Shown: positions 1 to 7,754 of the stretch, piece by piece
Layout: each line of letters opens with the position of its first letter
How positions within the stretch are numbered: the first letter of the stretch is position 1
Source of the DNA: SIG459 sp045631645
GTDB lineage: Bacteria > Bacillota > Clostridia > Oscillospirales > Oscillospiraceae
Reading direction: 5' to 3'
Assembly: GCA_045631645.1 (NCBI GenBank)
Contig: JAZQVC010000049.1
Coordinates: forward strand, 37,793-101,792
Length of the DNA stretch: 64,000 bases
Made by a program: the position numbers and the translations under genes
Notes under the pieces: model-generated
Told to the model about the DNA's origin: nothing
The model's input: the letters and a program-made list of their open reading frames with translations, nothing else
The model's database searches: none

Positions 1-508
1 GCTTTACAATGCGGGCAGGAACGCCAACGGCGGTGGAATTGGGGGGAATTTCGCTGAGCACAACACTGTTGGCGGCAATTCGGCTGTTATCTCCAACTTT
101 GAAAGGACCGAGAATCTTCGCTCCGTTGCCAATGAGTACATTATTACCGATGGTGGGATGGCGCTTTCCTTGATCCTTACCGGTACCGCCCAGAGTAACA
201 CCGTGGTAAATGAGGCAGTCATCGCCTATCTCGGCGGTTTCGCCTATCACTATGCCCATACCGTGGTCAATAACAAGGCGTTTGCCTATTGTTGCGCCGG
301 GGTGGATCTCAATTCCCGTTTGGCGCCGTATGGTCTGACTTATCCAGCGGGCAATGAAAAAGAAGCCGTGGGTATAGAACCAATGGGCTTTTCTGTGGGC
401 ACGCACAGCTTTGATGCCGGGATAAAGAAGCATTATTTCCATGCTGCTTCGGGCAGCAGGGTCTCGAGCCTTATAGGCTTTTATAAGTTCTCTAAGTTCT
501 GAAAACAT
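1..508 (-). CDS. cysE: Serine O-acetyltransferase, C-terminus cut by window edge
   Basis: Acetylates L-serine with acetyl-CoA to O-acetylserine, the first step of cysteine synthesis in the cytoplasm. Reading the minus strand from the ATG at 508 gives an open frame to the window edge (about 169 codons). The N-terminus has the short SAT helical region (DPAARSSMEIMLLYPG, then HRKAHWFY). It is followed by the left-handed beta-helix hexapeptide repeats of the family, with TGIEIHPGATIG, DHGMGIVIGETA and YHGVTLGGTG, including the catalytic His region. A GGGAGG ribosome site sits 5 bases upstream of the ATG. The upstream T-box leader supports the assignment, since cysE is a classical Cys T-box target. 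The 3' end lies outside the window. Confidence 0.95.
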   Translation of the reverse strand, partial: MFSELRELIKAYKARDPAARSSMEIMLLYPGIKAVRAHRKAHWFYTHGFFFIARWISQTIRRQTGIEIHPGATIGKRLVIDHGMGIVIGETAEIGDDCLIYHGVTLGGTGKDQGKRHPTIGNNVLIGNGAKILGPFKVGDNSRIAANSVVLSEIPPNSTAVGVPARIVK

Positions 509-556
509 ACTGTCCTCCCTGACTTGGGAAAATTTGAAGAGCGAGGGGCTAAACAA

Positions 557-814
557 AAAGCGCCCCTCATGGTATTCCCATGAGAGGCGCGATAAATTCT
601 TCGCGCGGTTCCACTCCCGCTTTTAACTCCGCCGCATACAATACAGCTTACAGCTTTATCGCAGCCGATACGCGAAGGCATTTCCTCCCTCGAAGGCTCC
701 GGGGCGCATTTTCGCACCATCCTTAACAACACCGCTTCCAGCCTTGGCGGCATCTCTCTGGGTTAAGGGTTTCGGCACTACTTTTCCCTTTCATCGCCTG
801 ATGATATTCATAAC
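557..814 (-). promoter_or_regulatory. T-box leader (predicted Cys-specific) of cysE
   Basis: Read on the minus strand, the leader has the T-box hallmarks in order. These are an AGTA motif, a CAGAGAG bulge, GCTGGAAG, a candidate specifier UGC (Cys) at 708-706, the T-box sequence GGGAGTGGAACCGCGC at 618-603, and a terminator hairpin at 557-590 followed by a T-run. Uncharged tRNA-Cys would pair with UGC and the T-box bulge and favour antitermination. The specifier assignment is by eye. The T-box core and terminator are clear. Confidence 0.92.
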
Positions 815-820
815 ATCAGT

Positions 821-849
821 ATATTATCATTTGGCTCAAGCCGTGTCAA
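821..849 (-). promoter_or_regulatory. Sigma-A-type promoter of cysE leader
   Basis: Minus strand TTGACA (849-844), 17-base spacer, TAATAT (826-821). The predicted start near 814 gives the T-box leader its expected length. Confidence 0.85.
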
Positions 850-866
850 GGGAAAGCGCGTTACCC

Positions 867-895
867 TTGAATTATTGCAGTTTATAGAGTAAAAT
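867..895 (+). promoter_or_regulatory. Sigma-A-type promoter of dut
   Basis: TTGAAT (867-872), 17-base spacer, TAAAAT (890-895), followed by a short leader with AGGAGG before the dut ATG. It is divergent from the cysE promoter. Confidence 0.75.
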
Positions 896-932
896 ATGTT
901 TAATCAGATATAGCACTTCAGGAGGACACACC

Positions 933-1370
933 ATGCTCATTAAGATAAAAAAGCTTCGCGAGGAAGCCCATATCCCCACTTCCGGTTCTGCTTATGCCGC
1001 AGGCTATGATCTTTATGCCTGTCTGCCCGAGGGCGACATTGAAATTGCTCCCCACGCCACCGCAAAGGTTGGCACAGGACTTTCCATGGCAGTTCCCGAG
1101 GGCTATTTCGGCGCCATATTCGCCCGCAGCGGTCTTGCCACCAAGGAGGGTCTTCGCCCCGCAAACTGCGTCGGCGTATGCGACAGCGACTACAGAGGCG
1201 AATATATAATTGCCCTCCACAACGATAGCGACACTCCTCGCTGCGTTACCCACGGCGAGCGCATTGCCCAGCTTGTTATCATGCCTTATCTTGGCGTGGA
1301 GTTTGAGGAATGCGATGCTCTCCCCGAAACGGAAAGAGGCGCAGGCGGCTTTGGCAGCACCGGTAAATAA
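933..1370 (+). CDS. dut: dUTP diphosphatase (dUTPase)
   Basis: Hydrolyses dUTP to dUMP and diphosphate, keeping uracil out of DNA and supplying dUMP for thymidylate synthesis. The 145-residue length fits the homotrimeric dUTPase family. Conserved motifs run in order: AGYDLYA near residues 23-29, FARSGLA near 63-69, the GVCDSDYRGE uridine-binding hairpin near 80-89, ERIAQLVI near 108-115, and the C-terminal P-loop-like GAGGFGSTGK, which closes over the phosphates. The start is set by AGGAGG 8 bases upstream. It is a single-gene unit with its own promoter, unrelated in function to the molybdoenzyme downstream. Confidence 0.97.
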   Translation: MLIKIKKLREEAHIPTSGSAYAAGYDLYACLPEGDIEIAPHATAKVGTGLSMAVPEGYFGAIFARSGLATKEGLRPANCVGVCDSDYRGEYIIALHNDSDTPRCVTHGERIAQLVIMPYLGVEFEECDALPETERGAGGFGSTGK

Positions 1371-1404
1371 ACCACTATCTGCCATCTCGTGGGCATAATT
1401 ACAT

Positions 1405-1433
1405 TTGCCATTGACCCATTATAATGATATAAT
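1405..1433 (+). promoter_or_regulatory. Promoter of the transhydroxylase-like operon
   Basis: TTGCCA (1405-1410), 17-base spacer, TATAAT (1428-1433), about 47 bases before the TTG start codon. Confidence 0.75.
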
Positions 1434-1479
1434 ACTTCTTAAATAACACAAGTATCCATCCGAGAAGGAGGAAACTGCA

Positions 1480-4221
1480 TTGAGCAATAAATTCAAACCG
1501 GAACATCAGGCTGTTGTAAGCTTCAGTCTTATGGGTCCCGAAAGCGGCGGTCTCTGCGTTGTTGACAGCAACGAAGGCAAGATGACCCGCATTCGTCCCT
1601 ATCATTACGACACCGAATATACAAAGGCCAACTGCAATCCCTGGACCATGGAAGCCCGCGGCTCCACCTTTGTGCCCCCCGAGAGAATTCCCACCACCCA
1701 TTTCGGTCTGGGCTATAAATCCCGCGTTTATTCCCCCAACCGCGTTAAGTATCCCCTCAAGCGCGTTGACTGGGACCCCAAGGGTGAACGCAATCCTCAA
1801 AACCGCGGCAAGAGCGGCTATGTCCGCATTTCCTGGGACGAGGCTGCTCAGATTTGTGCCGATGAGCTTCTGCGCATGAAGCGCACCTATGGCCCCGAAG
1901 CAGTTCTTTGCGAAAGCGACATGCACGGCGAGGGCAAGAACGTCTCCCCCAGCCACGGCTGCCCCAACCGCATGCTCTCCCTGCTGGGCGGTTACACCCT
2001 GCAGATGCGCAACATGGACTCTTGGGAAGGCTGGTACTGGGGTGCAAAGCACGTCTGGGGCTGCGAGCCCGTTGGTGAGATGGCTCCCACCGCCAACCTC
2101 ATCCCCGACATGGCAAAAAACTCCGACTCCCTCCTCTTCTGGGGCTGCGACCCTGAGGTTACTCCTCTGGGCTTCGGCATGCATCTGCCCTCCCGCCTCT
2201 GCTTCTGGTTCACCGAGCTTGGCATTAAGCAGATTTATATATGCCCCGACCTGAACTACGGCGCAGCTGTTCATGCTGACAAGTGGATCCCCATTCTCCC
2301 CAACACCGACGCTGCAATGCAGCTTGCAATAGCCTATGTCTGGCTCACCGAGGGCACCTATGACAAGGAATACATAGCCTCCCACACCTACGGCTTCGAT
2401 AAGTTCGTTGCCTATGTTATGGGCGAAGAGGACGGCATTCCCAAGACCCCCAAATGGGCCAGCGAAAAATGCGGCGTTAAACCCTGGACCATCAAGGCTC
2501 TCGCCCGCCACTGGGCAAAGAACACCACCAGTATCTGCCACGGCAACGGCGGCAGCTACATCCGCGGCCCTTATGCCAGCGAGCCTGCCCGTCTTGAGGT
2601 TATGCTTCTTGGCATGCAGGGTCTGGGACGCCCCGGCGTGCATCAGACCAAGATGATTGAGTGGAACATGTGGGCAAAGGACTTCCCCGTTCCCTTCACC
2701 CCCGTGAAGAGCGTGCCCATGCCCCATATATGCGACGCTCTGCGTCCCATCAAGGGCGACCTGCCCGACACCGTCAACATGAAGCGTTTCGTCCTCTCCC
2801 CCGAACAGAAGGAGAGAGCACCCGAGCTTGTTGACCTTTTCAAGCAGTTCCCTGCCCCCACCCAGTTCATCCCCCGCTGCCTCGTTCAGAAGGCAATCGT
2901 GGACGGTCATGCCGAGTGGTACGGCATGCATATGTTCTCCTCCAGCCAGGTGCCGGACAAGAACAACTACCGTCAGCCCACCAATATATATCAGTTTGAA
3001 AAGATAACTTATCCCCGTCCCGGCCAGTCCAGAGTTCATATGCTCTGGTCCACTGCCCCCTGCAACGTCACCTGCTGGAACCACGGCAATATGTTCATCG
3101 ATGCTTACCGCGATCCCTCCATCGAGACCTTCGTCATCCAGCACCCCTGGCTTGAGAACGACTGCTACTTTGCAGACCTCATTCTCCCCGTTGCAACCAA
3201 GCACGAGCTGGCCGACATCGGCAACGACTATTCCAGCGGCGTTTTCCAGTCCATCTATCTGGAAGAGCCTTCCATTGAGCCCATTGGCGAATCCCTCAGC
3301 GACTTTGACGTTTGCGTGAAGGTCTGCGAGAAGCTGGGTCAGGAATATGTGGATGCCTATACCGGAAAGCTCACCGAGGCAGAACGCGTCCGCTTCTTCT
3401 ATAAGGCCACCGGCTGCGAGGACACCATGAGCTGGGAAGAATTCAAGCAGCGCAAGGTTTTCGTTATCCCCTGCGACCCCAAGGCACAGGAGAAGCCCGC
3501 AGGACTTTATAAGTTCTGGTCCGACCCCGAAAACAACAAGCTCACCACCCCCACCGGTCTTCTGGAATACTCCAGCAAGGACATCGAGACCTATATGCCC
3601 GATGATCCCGAGCGTCCTCCCGTTCCCCACTGGATCGAGAAGAGCGAGACCCACGATGAGCGTCTTTCCTCCGAAAGAGCAAAGAAGTATCCCCTCCTCT
3701 GCATGTCTAACCACGGACGCTGGCGCGTGCACGCACAGTGCGACGACATCATCTGGAACCGTGAGGTTGAGACCATGAAAGTTCGTGCCAAGGACGGATA
3801 CCAGTATGAGCCTCTGTGGATCAACCCCGCCGAAGCCGAAAAGCGCGGCATTGCCCACGGCGACATTGTTAAAATCTATAACGAGCGCGGCATCGTTCTG
3901 GCAGGTGCTTACGTCACCGAGAGACTTATGCCCCAGGTCTGCTACATCGACCACGGCAGCCGCCTCGACCCCATCATCCCCGGCTGGCTTGACCGCGGCG
4001 GATGCATAAACTCCATCACCCCCACCGGAATGACCAGCAAAAACTGCACCGGCATGGCCACCAGCGGCTTCCTCGTAGAAGTTGAAAAGGTTACTGACGA
4101 GGAAATGGAGGCCTGGAAGCGCGATTATCCCGAAGCCTTCGCCCGCAAAGTTCACCCCGACGCTGGTGTATGCCTTGACGGCTGGCTCATTGGCGGAGAC
4201 AAGGAGGGCAACCTTATATGA
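1480..4221 (+). CDS. Molybdopterin oxidoreductase, pyrogallol transhydroxylase-like large subunit
   Basis: Catalytic subunit of a bis-MGD enzyme of the DMSO reductase family, 913 residues. The closest characterised type I recognise is the large subunit of pyrogallol-phloroglucinol transhydroxylase of Pelobacter acidigallici (athL). Reasons: similar length, no N-terminal Fe-S Cys motif, no Tat signal (so cytoplasmic), and a small subunit with the same unusual architecture. Asp180-Ser181 and His149 fit the Asp174-Ser175 (Mo ligand) and His144 I remember for that enzyme. The C-terminal molybdopterin-dinucleotide-binding domain is present (SNHGRWRVHAQ near residue 750). The start is TTG, set by AGAAGGAGG 8 bases upstream. 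It overlaps the small subunit by 4 bases. Transfer of a phenolic hydroxyl, or reductive dehydroxylation of a catechol, are possible reactions. The real substrate is unknown. Confidence 0.82.
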   Translation: MSNKFKPEHQAVVSFSLMGPESGGLCVVDSNEGKMTRIRPYHYDTEYTKANCNPWTMEARGSTFVPPERIPTTHFGLGYKSRVYSPNRVKYPLKRVDWDPKGERNPQNRGKSGYVRISWDEAAQICADELLRMKRTYGPEAVLCESDMHGEGKNVSPSHGCPNRMLSLLGGYTLQMRNMDSWEGWYWGAKHVWGCEPVGEMAPTANLIPDMAKNSDSLLFWGCDPEVTPLGFGMHLPSRLCFWFTELGIKQIYICPDLNYGAAVHADKWIPILPNTDAAMQLAIAYVWLTEGTYDKEYIASHTYGFDKFVAYVMGEEDGIPKTPKWASEKCGVKPWTIKALARHWAKNTTSICHGNGGSYIRGPYASEPARLEVMLLGMQGLGRPGVHQTKMIEWNMWAKDFPVPFTPVKSVPMPHICDALRPIKGDLPDTVNMKRFVLSPEQKERAPELVDLFKQFPAPTQFIPRCLVQKAIVDGHAEWYGMHMFSSSQVPDKNNYRQPTNIYQFEKITYPRPGQSRVHMLWSTAPCNVTCWNHGNMFIDAYRDPSIETFVIQHPWLENDCYFADLILPVATKHELADIGNDYSSGVFQSIYLEEPSIEPIGESLSDFDVCVKVCEKLGQEYVDAYTGKLTEAERVRFFYKATGCEDTMSWEEFKQRKVFVIPCDPKAQEKPAGLYKFWSDPENNKLTTPTGLLEYSSKDIETYMPDDPERPPVPHWIEKSETHDERLSSERAKKYPLLCMSNHGRWRVHAQCDDIIWNREVETMKVRAKDGYQYEPLWINPAEAEKRGIAHGDIVKIYNERGIVLAGAYVTERLMPQVCYIDHGSRLDPIIPGWLDRGGCINSITPTGMTSKNCTGMATSGFLVEVEKVTDEEMEAWKRDYPEAFARKVHPDAGVCLDGWLIGGDKEGNLI

Positions 4222-5033
4222 GCAAAGTATTTATAGTTGATATCGCCCGATGCACCGGCTGCTATAACTGCCAGTTGGTCTGCAAGGACGAACACTGCGG
4301 CAACGACTGGAGTCCCTATGCAAAGCCCCAGCCCATGACCGGACATTTCTGGGCAAAGGTTGAGCAGAAAACCGTGGGCAGCATTCCCAAGGTTAAGGTC
4401 AATTACACCCCCACCTTCTGCAACCACTGCAAGAATGCTCCCTGCCTTGCAGCCGCCGAAAATGGCGCTGTTTACCGCAGAGACGACGGTCTTATTATCA
4501 TCGACCCCGAAAAGGCAGCAGGTCAGAAGCAGCTTGTGGACTCCTGCCCCTACGGTGCAATTTACTGGAACGAGGCGCTAAGCCTCCCCCAGAAATGCAC
4601 AGGCTGCGCCCATCTGTTGGATAACGGCACTGCCGTTCCCCGCTGCGTTGAGGCCTGCCCCACTGATGCAATCATCTTCGGCGAGGAGAGTGAACTTAAA
4701 GAGCAGCTTGCAGGCGCCGCAACTCTCCGCCCCGAGCTGGGTCTCGCTCCTCAGGTTTATTACCGCCACCTTCCCGGTCAGTTCGTAGGCGGCACCATCT
4801 ATGACCCCGAGGAAGAAGAAATCATTGAAGGCGCAAAATGCCGCCTTCTCAGCGGCGGCAAAACTTGGATAGACTACAGCGATGATTTCGGCGATTTCTG
4901 GTTCAAGGATCTCCCCGAAGGCAAGTTCAGTCTTGTTATCACCGCCAAGGGCTATAAGGATGTTAACATTGAGGATATCAGCACCATCGGTGACTGCGTA
5001 AGCCTCGGCGACATCCCCATGGAAAAGAAATGA
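4218..5033 (+). CDS. 4Fe-4S electron-transfer small subunit with C-terminal Cna-B-like domain
   Basis: Partner of the molybdopterin subunit. It has 271 residues, against about 274 for the transhydroxylase small subunit (athS). The ferredoxin part begins with Cys12-x2-Cys15-x2-Cys18-x3-Cys22. It continues with CNHCKNAPC, DSCPYGAIYW and CTGCAHLL...RCVEACPTDAI, enough for three [4Fe-4S] clusters. From about residue 190 a beta-sandwich follows (GGTIYD...EGAKCRLLSGG...GYKDVNIED), as in Cna-B-type repeats. That fusion is a diagnostic feature of the transhydroxylase small subunit and separates it from ordinary NrfC/DmsB proteins. There is no membrane anchor gene, consistent with a cytoplasmic heterodimer. 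It starts inside the large-subunit stop region (ATGA overlap), so translation is probably coupled. Confidence 0.85.
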   Translation: MSKVFIVDIARCTGCYNCQLVCKDEHCGNDWSPYAKPQPMTGHFWAKVEQKTVGSIPKVKVNYTPTFCNHCKNAPCLAAAENGAVYRRDDGLIIIDPEKAAGQKQLVDSCPYGAIYWNEALSLPQKCTGCAHLLDNGTAVPRCVEACPTDAIIFGEESELKEQLAGAATLRPELGLAPQVYYRHLPGQFVGGTIYDPEEEEIIEGAKCRLLSGGKTWIDYSDDFGDFWFKDLPEGKFSLVITAKGYKDVNIEDISTIGDCVSLGDIPMEKK

Positions 5034-5040
5034 AATAAAA

Positions 5041-5071
5041 AAATAGCTGTGTCTTTTCGACACAGCTATTT
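5041..5071. terminator. Bidirectional rho-independent terminator
   Basis: 13-bp stem (5041-5053 with 5059-5071) around loop TTTTC, A-rich on one side and T-rich on the other. It serves the transhydroxylase operon from the left and the 26-codon ORF from the right. Confidence 0.9.
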
Positions 5072-5088
5072 TTTATTATCTCTAAGGA

Positions 5089-5169
5089 TCAGACCTTCAG
5101 GCCGTGGACAGTCATTGCAATCATTCCGGCCAGATACATAGCTCCAAAAGTTACGAAAGCAATAAACAT
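5089..5169 (-). CDS. Putative 26-residue membrane peptide
   Basis: Minus-strand ORF of 26 codons plus TGA, starting at the ATG at 5169. It is preceded by AAAGGAG at ideal distance and a promoter-like pair (TTGAAT, 16 bases, TATACT at 5261-5234), and followed directly by the terminator at 5041-5071. The peptide is almost wholly hydrophobic (MFIAFVTFGAMYLAG, then MIAMTVHG and a Lys-Val end), so it would form one transmembrane helix. No family is recognised. Size and type recall accessory subunits of transporters or redox complexes, but there is no transporter next to it. The case rests on the promoter, ribosome site and terminator surrounding such a short frame. A chance ORF is the alternative. 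Confidence 0.55.
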   Translation of the reverse strand: MFIAFVTFGAMYLAGMIAMTVHGLKV

Positions 5170-5233
5170 CGCAGTATCTCCTTTCAAAATTCAAGCAAAT
5201 TGCCTATGGCGTCGTGCGCCTTCCTTCAATTTC

Positions 5234-5261
5234 AGTATATTCTGTTTTTGCAGGAATTCAA
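5234..5261 (-). promoter_or_regulatory. Possible promoter of the small membrane-peptide ORF
   Basis: Minus strand TTGAAT (5261-5256), 16-base spacer, TATACT (5239-5234). It would give a 5' leader of roughly 60 bases. Confidence 0.5.
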
Positions 5262-5692
5262 GCATTTTCATCAGAAGCAGTATAGTTCACTTGGGCATTT
5301 TGCCTAATTTTTCTATTTAAGTGAAGTTTTTGCAAGTTTTCCTTCGTAACTTTCATTATCCCATCCTGCATTTTTTCAAATGCATCCTTCACATCTCAAA
5401 AATTCATTTTCTTTTGAGCAAAGAAGCAAAAGATTCAAAATTTGAATAATTGCTCTTTTAATCCTTCATTGTTGTGTGCGCCTATTACGCACAAGAATCT
5501 TTTCTGCATTTTTGATTTTTCATAATTCGTCAGCGCAAAGCCGCATAAGGGCAAATTTGTTTTTTAGGGGCTCACAAGGCCATCATCGGGAAATAGTCTT
5601 AGGAATTTTTGTTAAAAACAGCAGGGCGGAAATTCTCTTCTTATAATAATTTGAATTTTTCTTTATTGGCTTATTCATCTCGTCCCATATCC
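5262..5692. other. AT-rich intergenic stretch
   Basis: No convincing gene on either strand. It is markedly more AT-rich than its surroundings and has many T- and A-runs. The only structure noticed is an imperfect palindrome at 5475-5493 (TGTGCG, 7 bases, CGCACA), which could be a regulator site. Confidence 0.4.
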
Positions 5693-5721
5693 TTGACGGG
5701 TGGGACTAAAATTGGTATCCT
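5693..5721 (+). promoter_or_regulatory. Promoter of the OYE-flavoprotein operon with overlapping inverted repeat
   Basis: TTGACG (5693-5698), 17-base spacer, TATCCT (5716-5721). An inverted repeat GTCCCA (5682-5687) / TGGGAC (5701-5706) brackets the -35 hexamer and is a plausible repressor site. Confidence 0.6.
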
Positions 5722-5755
5722 ATATTTATATATAAACACGAAAGGGAACTGCATT

Positions 5756-7738
5756 ATGGGAAGCGATTTCATCCACGTTTTTTCACCCATTGAGATAAGA
5801 GGTCTTGAGTACAAAAACCGCATACACATGGCTCCCACCTCCCCCAAATACACCGATTACAAGGGCTTCATGACCACGGAGCATATCGAATATTTCCGCC
5901 CCATAGCAAAGGGCGGTGCGGGCATAATCACCCTCGGAAACTGCACTGTTGATATTGAGAAGTTTCAGGATGAGCCCAGACAGGTGGCACTTGATAATGA
6001 CCACTACATCCCCGGTCTCACCCGCCTTGTGGACATGTTCGACCAGTATGGCGTTGTTGGCCAGTGCGAGATAAACCATTCCGGTCTGGACAATAACTAT
6101 GACCTGAATCTTTCTCCCGGTCTGGGCCCCACCGCACAGCTTATGCCCAACGAGATAATGCGCGCCAACATCAAGGGCAGAGCCCCCGTTGCAGCGGAGG
6201 AAATGAGCATTGCCCAGATCAAGGAGATTGAGCAGAAATACATAGACGCCGCTTTCCGCTGCAAGAGAGCCGGTATGAACTCCTGCTTCCTCCACGCAGG
6301 ACACACCAACCTTATCGCCCAGTTTTCCAGCCCTCTCTATAACCGCAGAAACGACGAATACGGCGGCAGCCTTGAAAACCGTGCAAGATTCTGCATGGAG
6401 ATTCTTGAGGGTATACGTAAAAAATGCGGCGAGGATTTCGTCATTGAAATGCGCGTTTCCGCCGACGAGATTCACCCCGATGGCATGCATTTCGAAGAGA
6501 CAAAGCGCTGGCTGCAGATGATGGACGGAATGTTCGACATCGTCAATGTCTCCGCAGGTATGCACACCGATATTAACTATTTCAAATACTGGTCTCCCCA
6601 TATGTTCATGGGGAAGATGATAAACGTTAAGTACGCAGCCGAACTCAAAAAACTTCTCCGAAGCAAGGTAAGCACCGTTGCCGGAATTGACAATCTTACA
6701 AGCGCCGAGAAGATTCTCTCCGAGGGCTGGGCTGATTTTGTTCTCATGGCTCGTCCCCTTATGGCAGACCCCGAGATGCCCAGAAAATATGCTTTCAACG
6801 CTCCCGAGGAGGTTCGCCCCTGCATCCGCTGCAACTTCTGCGGCAAGCGCGTGCGTGAAACTAAAACCGTTGCCTGCGGCGTTAACCCCAAGCTTGGCAG
6901 AGAGCTCGAGCTCGACCACGGCGAAGTTCCCCTTGCCCGTACCAAGAAAAAGGTTCTCGTTGTTGGCTCAGGTCCTGCAGGCATGCAGGCCACCCTCACT
7001 CTCAAAGAGCGCGGACACGATGTCATAGTTCTTGAGAAAAACGAGAGCGTCGGCGGTAATCTTGTCACCGCCGCAGCAATGCATCTCAAGGAGGATATGC
7101 CCGTCTACAGAGATTGGCTCATCCGCAAGTTCCTTGAAAGCGGCGCCGATATACGCACCTCCACAGAGGCAACAGCCGAACTTGTTAAGGAAATCAAGCC
7201 CGACGCAATGATAATTGCCGCAGGCGCAGACCCGGTAATAGTCAAAGTTCCCGGCTTCGACCTGCCTCACGTCCACTGGTGCGGCGACGCTGACATGGGC
7301 AAATGCCCCGTGGGTGACGAAATAGTTATCATAGGCGGCGGTAGCGTTGGTCTTGAAGGTGGCGCAGCTCAGGCAGCTTTCGGCAAAAAGGTTACCGTAA
7401 TCGAAATGCTCCCCCAGCTCCCCAAGGGAGTTGTCCGAGCCGACAAGGAGCTTTGTGAGATTATAGAAAATGCAGGCGGTGCCGTTAAAACCGGCAGAAA
7501 GCTCCTTTCCATCCACAGCGACCATGTTGTCTGCCTCAACACTGCAAGCGGCGAGGAAGAAATTTATCCCTGCGATACGGTGCTTATGGCGGCAGGTCTC
7601 AAGCCCCGCAAAGACACCGTTAACGCTCTTCGCCATGCCATTCCCGAGACGGAGGTTTATGTTATAGGCGATTGCCTTCGTCCCCGCATGATAGGCGACG
7701 CCGTCCGCGAGGGTTTCGGCACTGCCCTCATTATCTGA
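5756..7738 (+). CDS. NADH:flavin oxidoreductase (OYE / 2,4-dienoyl-CoA reductase type) with Fe-S and FAD domains
   Basis: A 660-residue multidomain reductase of the Fe-S flavoenzyme family (2,4-dienoyl-CoA reductase, BaiCD/BaiH-type enzymes). Residues 1 to about 345 form the FMN-binding OYE TIM barrel (FSPIEIRGLEYKNRI; later FSSPLYNRRNDEYGGS and LENRARF). A [4Fe-4S] motif follows near 355-375 (CIRCNFCG, then CGVNP). FAD- and NAD(P)-binding Rossmann motifs lie near 400 (VVGSGPAGMQA) and 524 (IIGGGSVGLEGG). The usual HGAHGYL-like active-site segment reads HAGHTNLIAQF. Such enzymes reduce activated C=C bonds using NAD(P)H. The ATG at 5756 is chosen because it follows AAAGGGA and starts at the family's normal N-terminus. 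The flavoprotein gene begins 16 bases downstream, so the two form an operon. The substrate is unknown. Confidence 0.88.
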   Translation: MGSDFIHVFSPIEIRGLEYKNRIHMAPTSPKYTDYKGFMTTEHIEYFRPIAKGGAGIITLGNCTVDIEKFQDEPRQVALDNDHYIPGLTRLVDMFDQYGVVGQCEINHSGLDNNYDLNLSPGLGPTAQLMPNEIMRANIKGRAPVAAEEMSIAQIKEIEQKYIDAAFRCKRAGMNSCFLHAGHTNLIAQFSSPLYNRRNDEYGGSLENRARFCMEILEGIRKKCGEDFVIEMRVSADEIHPDGMHFEETKRWLQMMDGMFDIVNVSAGMHTDINYFKYWSPHMFMGKMINVKYAAELKKLLRSKVSTVAGIDNLTSAEKILSEGWADFVLMARPLMADPEMPRKYAFNAPEEVRPCIRCNFCGKRVRETKTVACGVNPKLGRELELDHGEVPLARTKKKVLVVGSGPAGMQATLTLKERGHDVIVLEKNESVGGNLVTAAAMHLKEDMPVYRDWLIRKFLESGADIRTSTEATAELVKEIKPDAMIIAAGADPVIVKVPGFDLPHVHWCGDADMGKCPVGDEIVIIGGGSVGLEGGAAQAAFGKKVTVIEMLPQLPKGVVRADKELCEIIENAGGAVKTGRKLLSIHSDHVVCLNTASGEEEIYPCDTVLMAAGLKPRKDTVNALRHAIPETEVYVIGDCLRPRMIGDAVREGFGTALII

Positions 7739-7754
7739 GAAAGAAGGCACAATA

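Noticed and set aside
481..753. 90-codon minus-strand ORF upstream of cysE
   Set aside because: It lies inside the T-box leader and contains the T-box and terminator sequences. The RNA structure explains this region.
1399..4155. Very long minus-strand open frame of over 900 codons opposite the transhydroxylase large subunit
   Set aside because: It is the antisense shadow of a codon-biased, GC-rich gene. The protein has no motifs and is dominated by Gly/Ala/Val, while the plus strand gives a full molybdopterin oxidoreductase.
5104..5307. 67-codon plus-strand ORF between the two redox operons
   Set aside because: No ribosome site and no family-like features. The minus-strand 26-codon frame has promoter, ribosome site and terminator.
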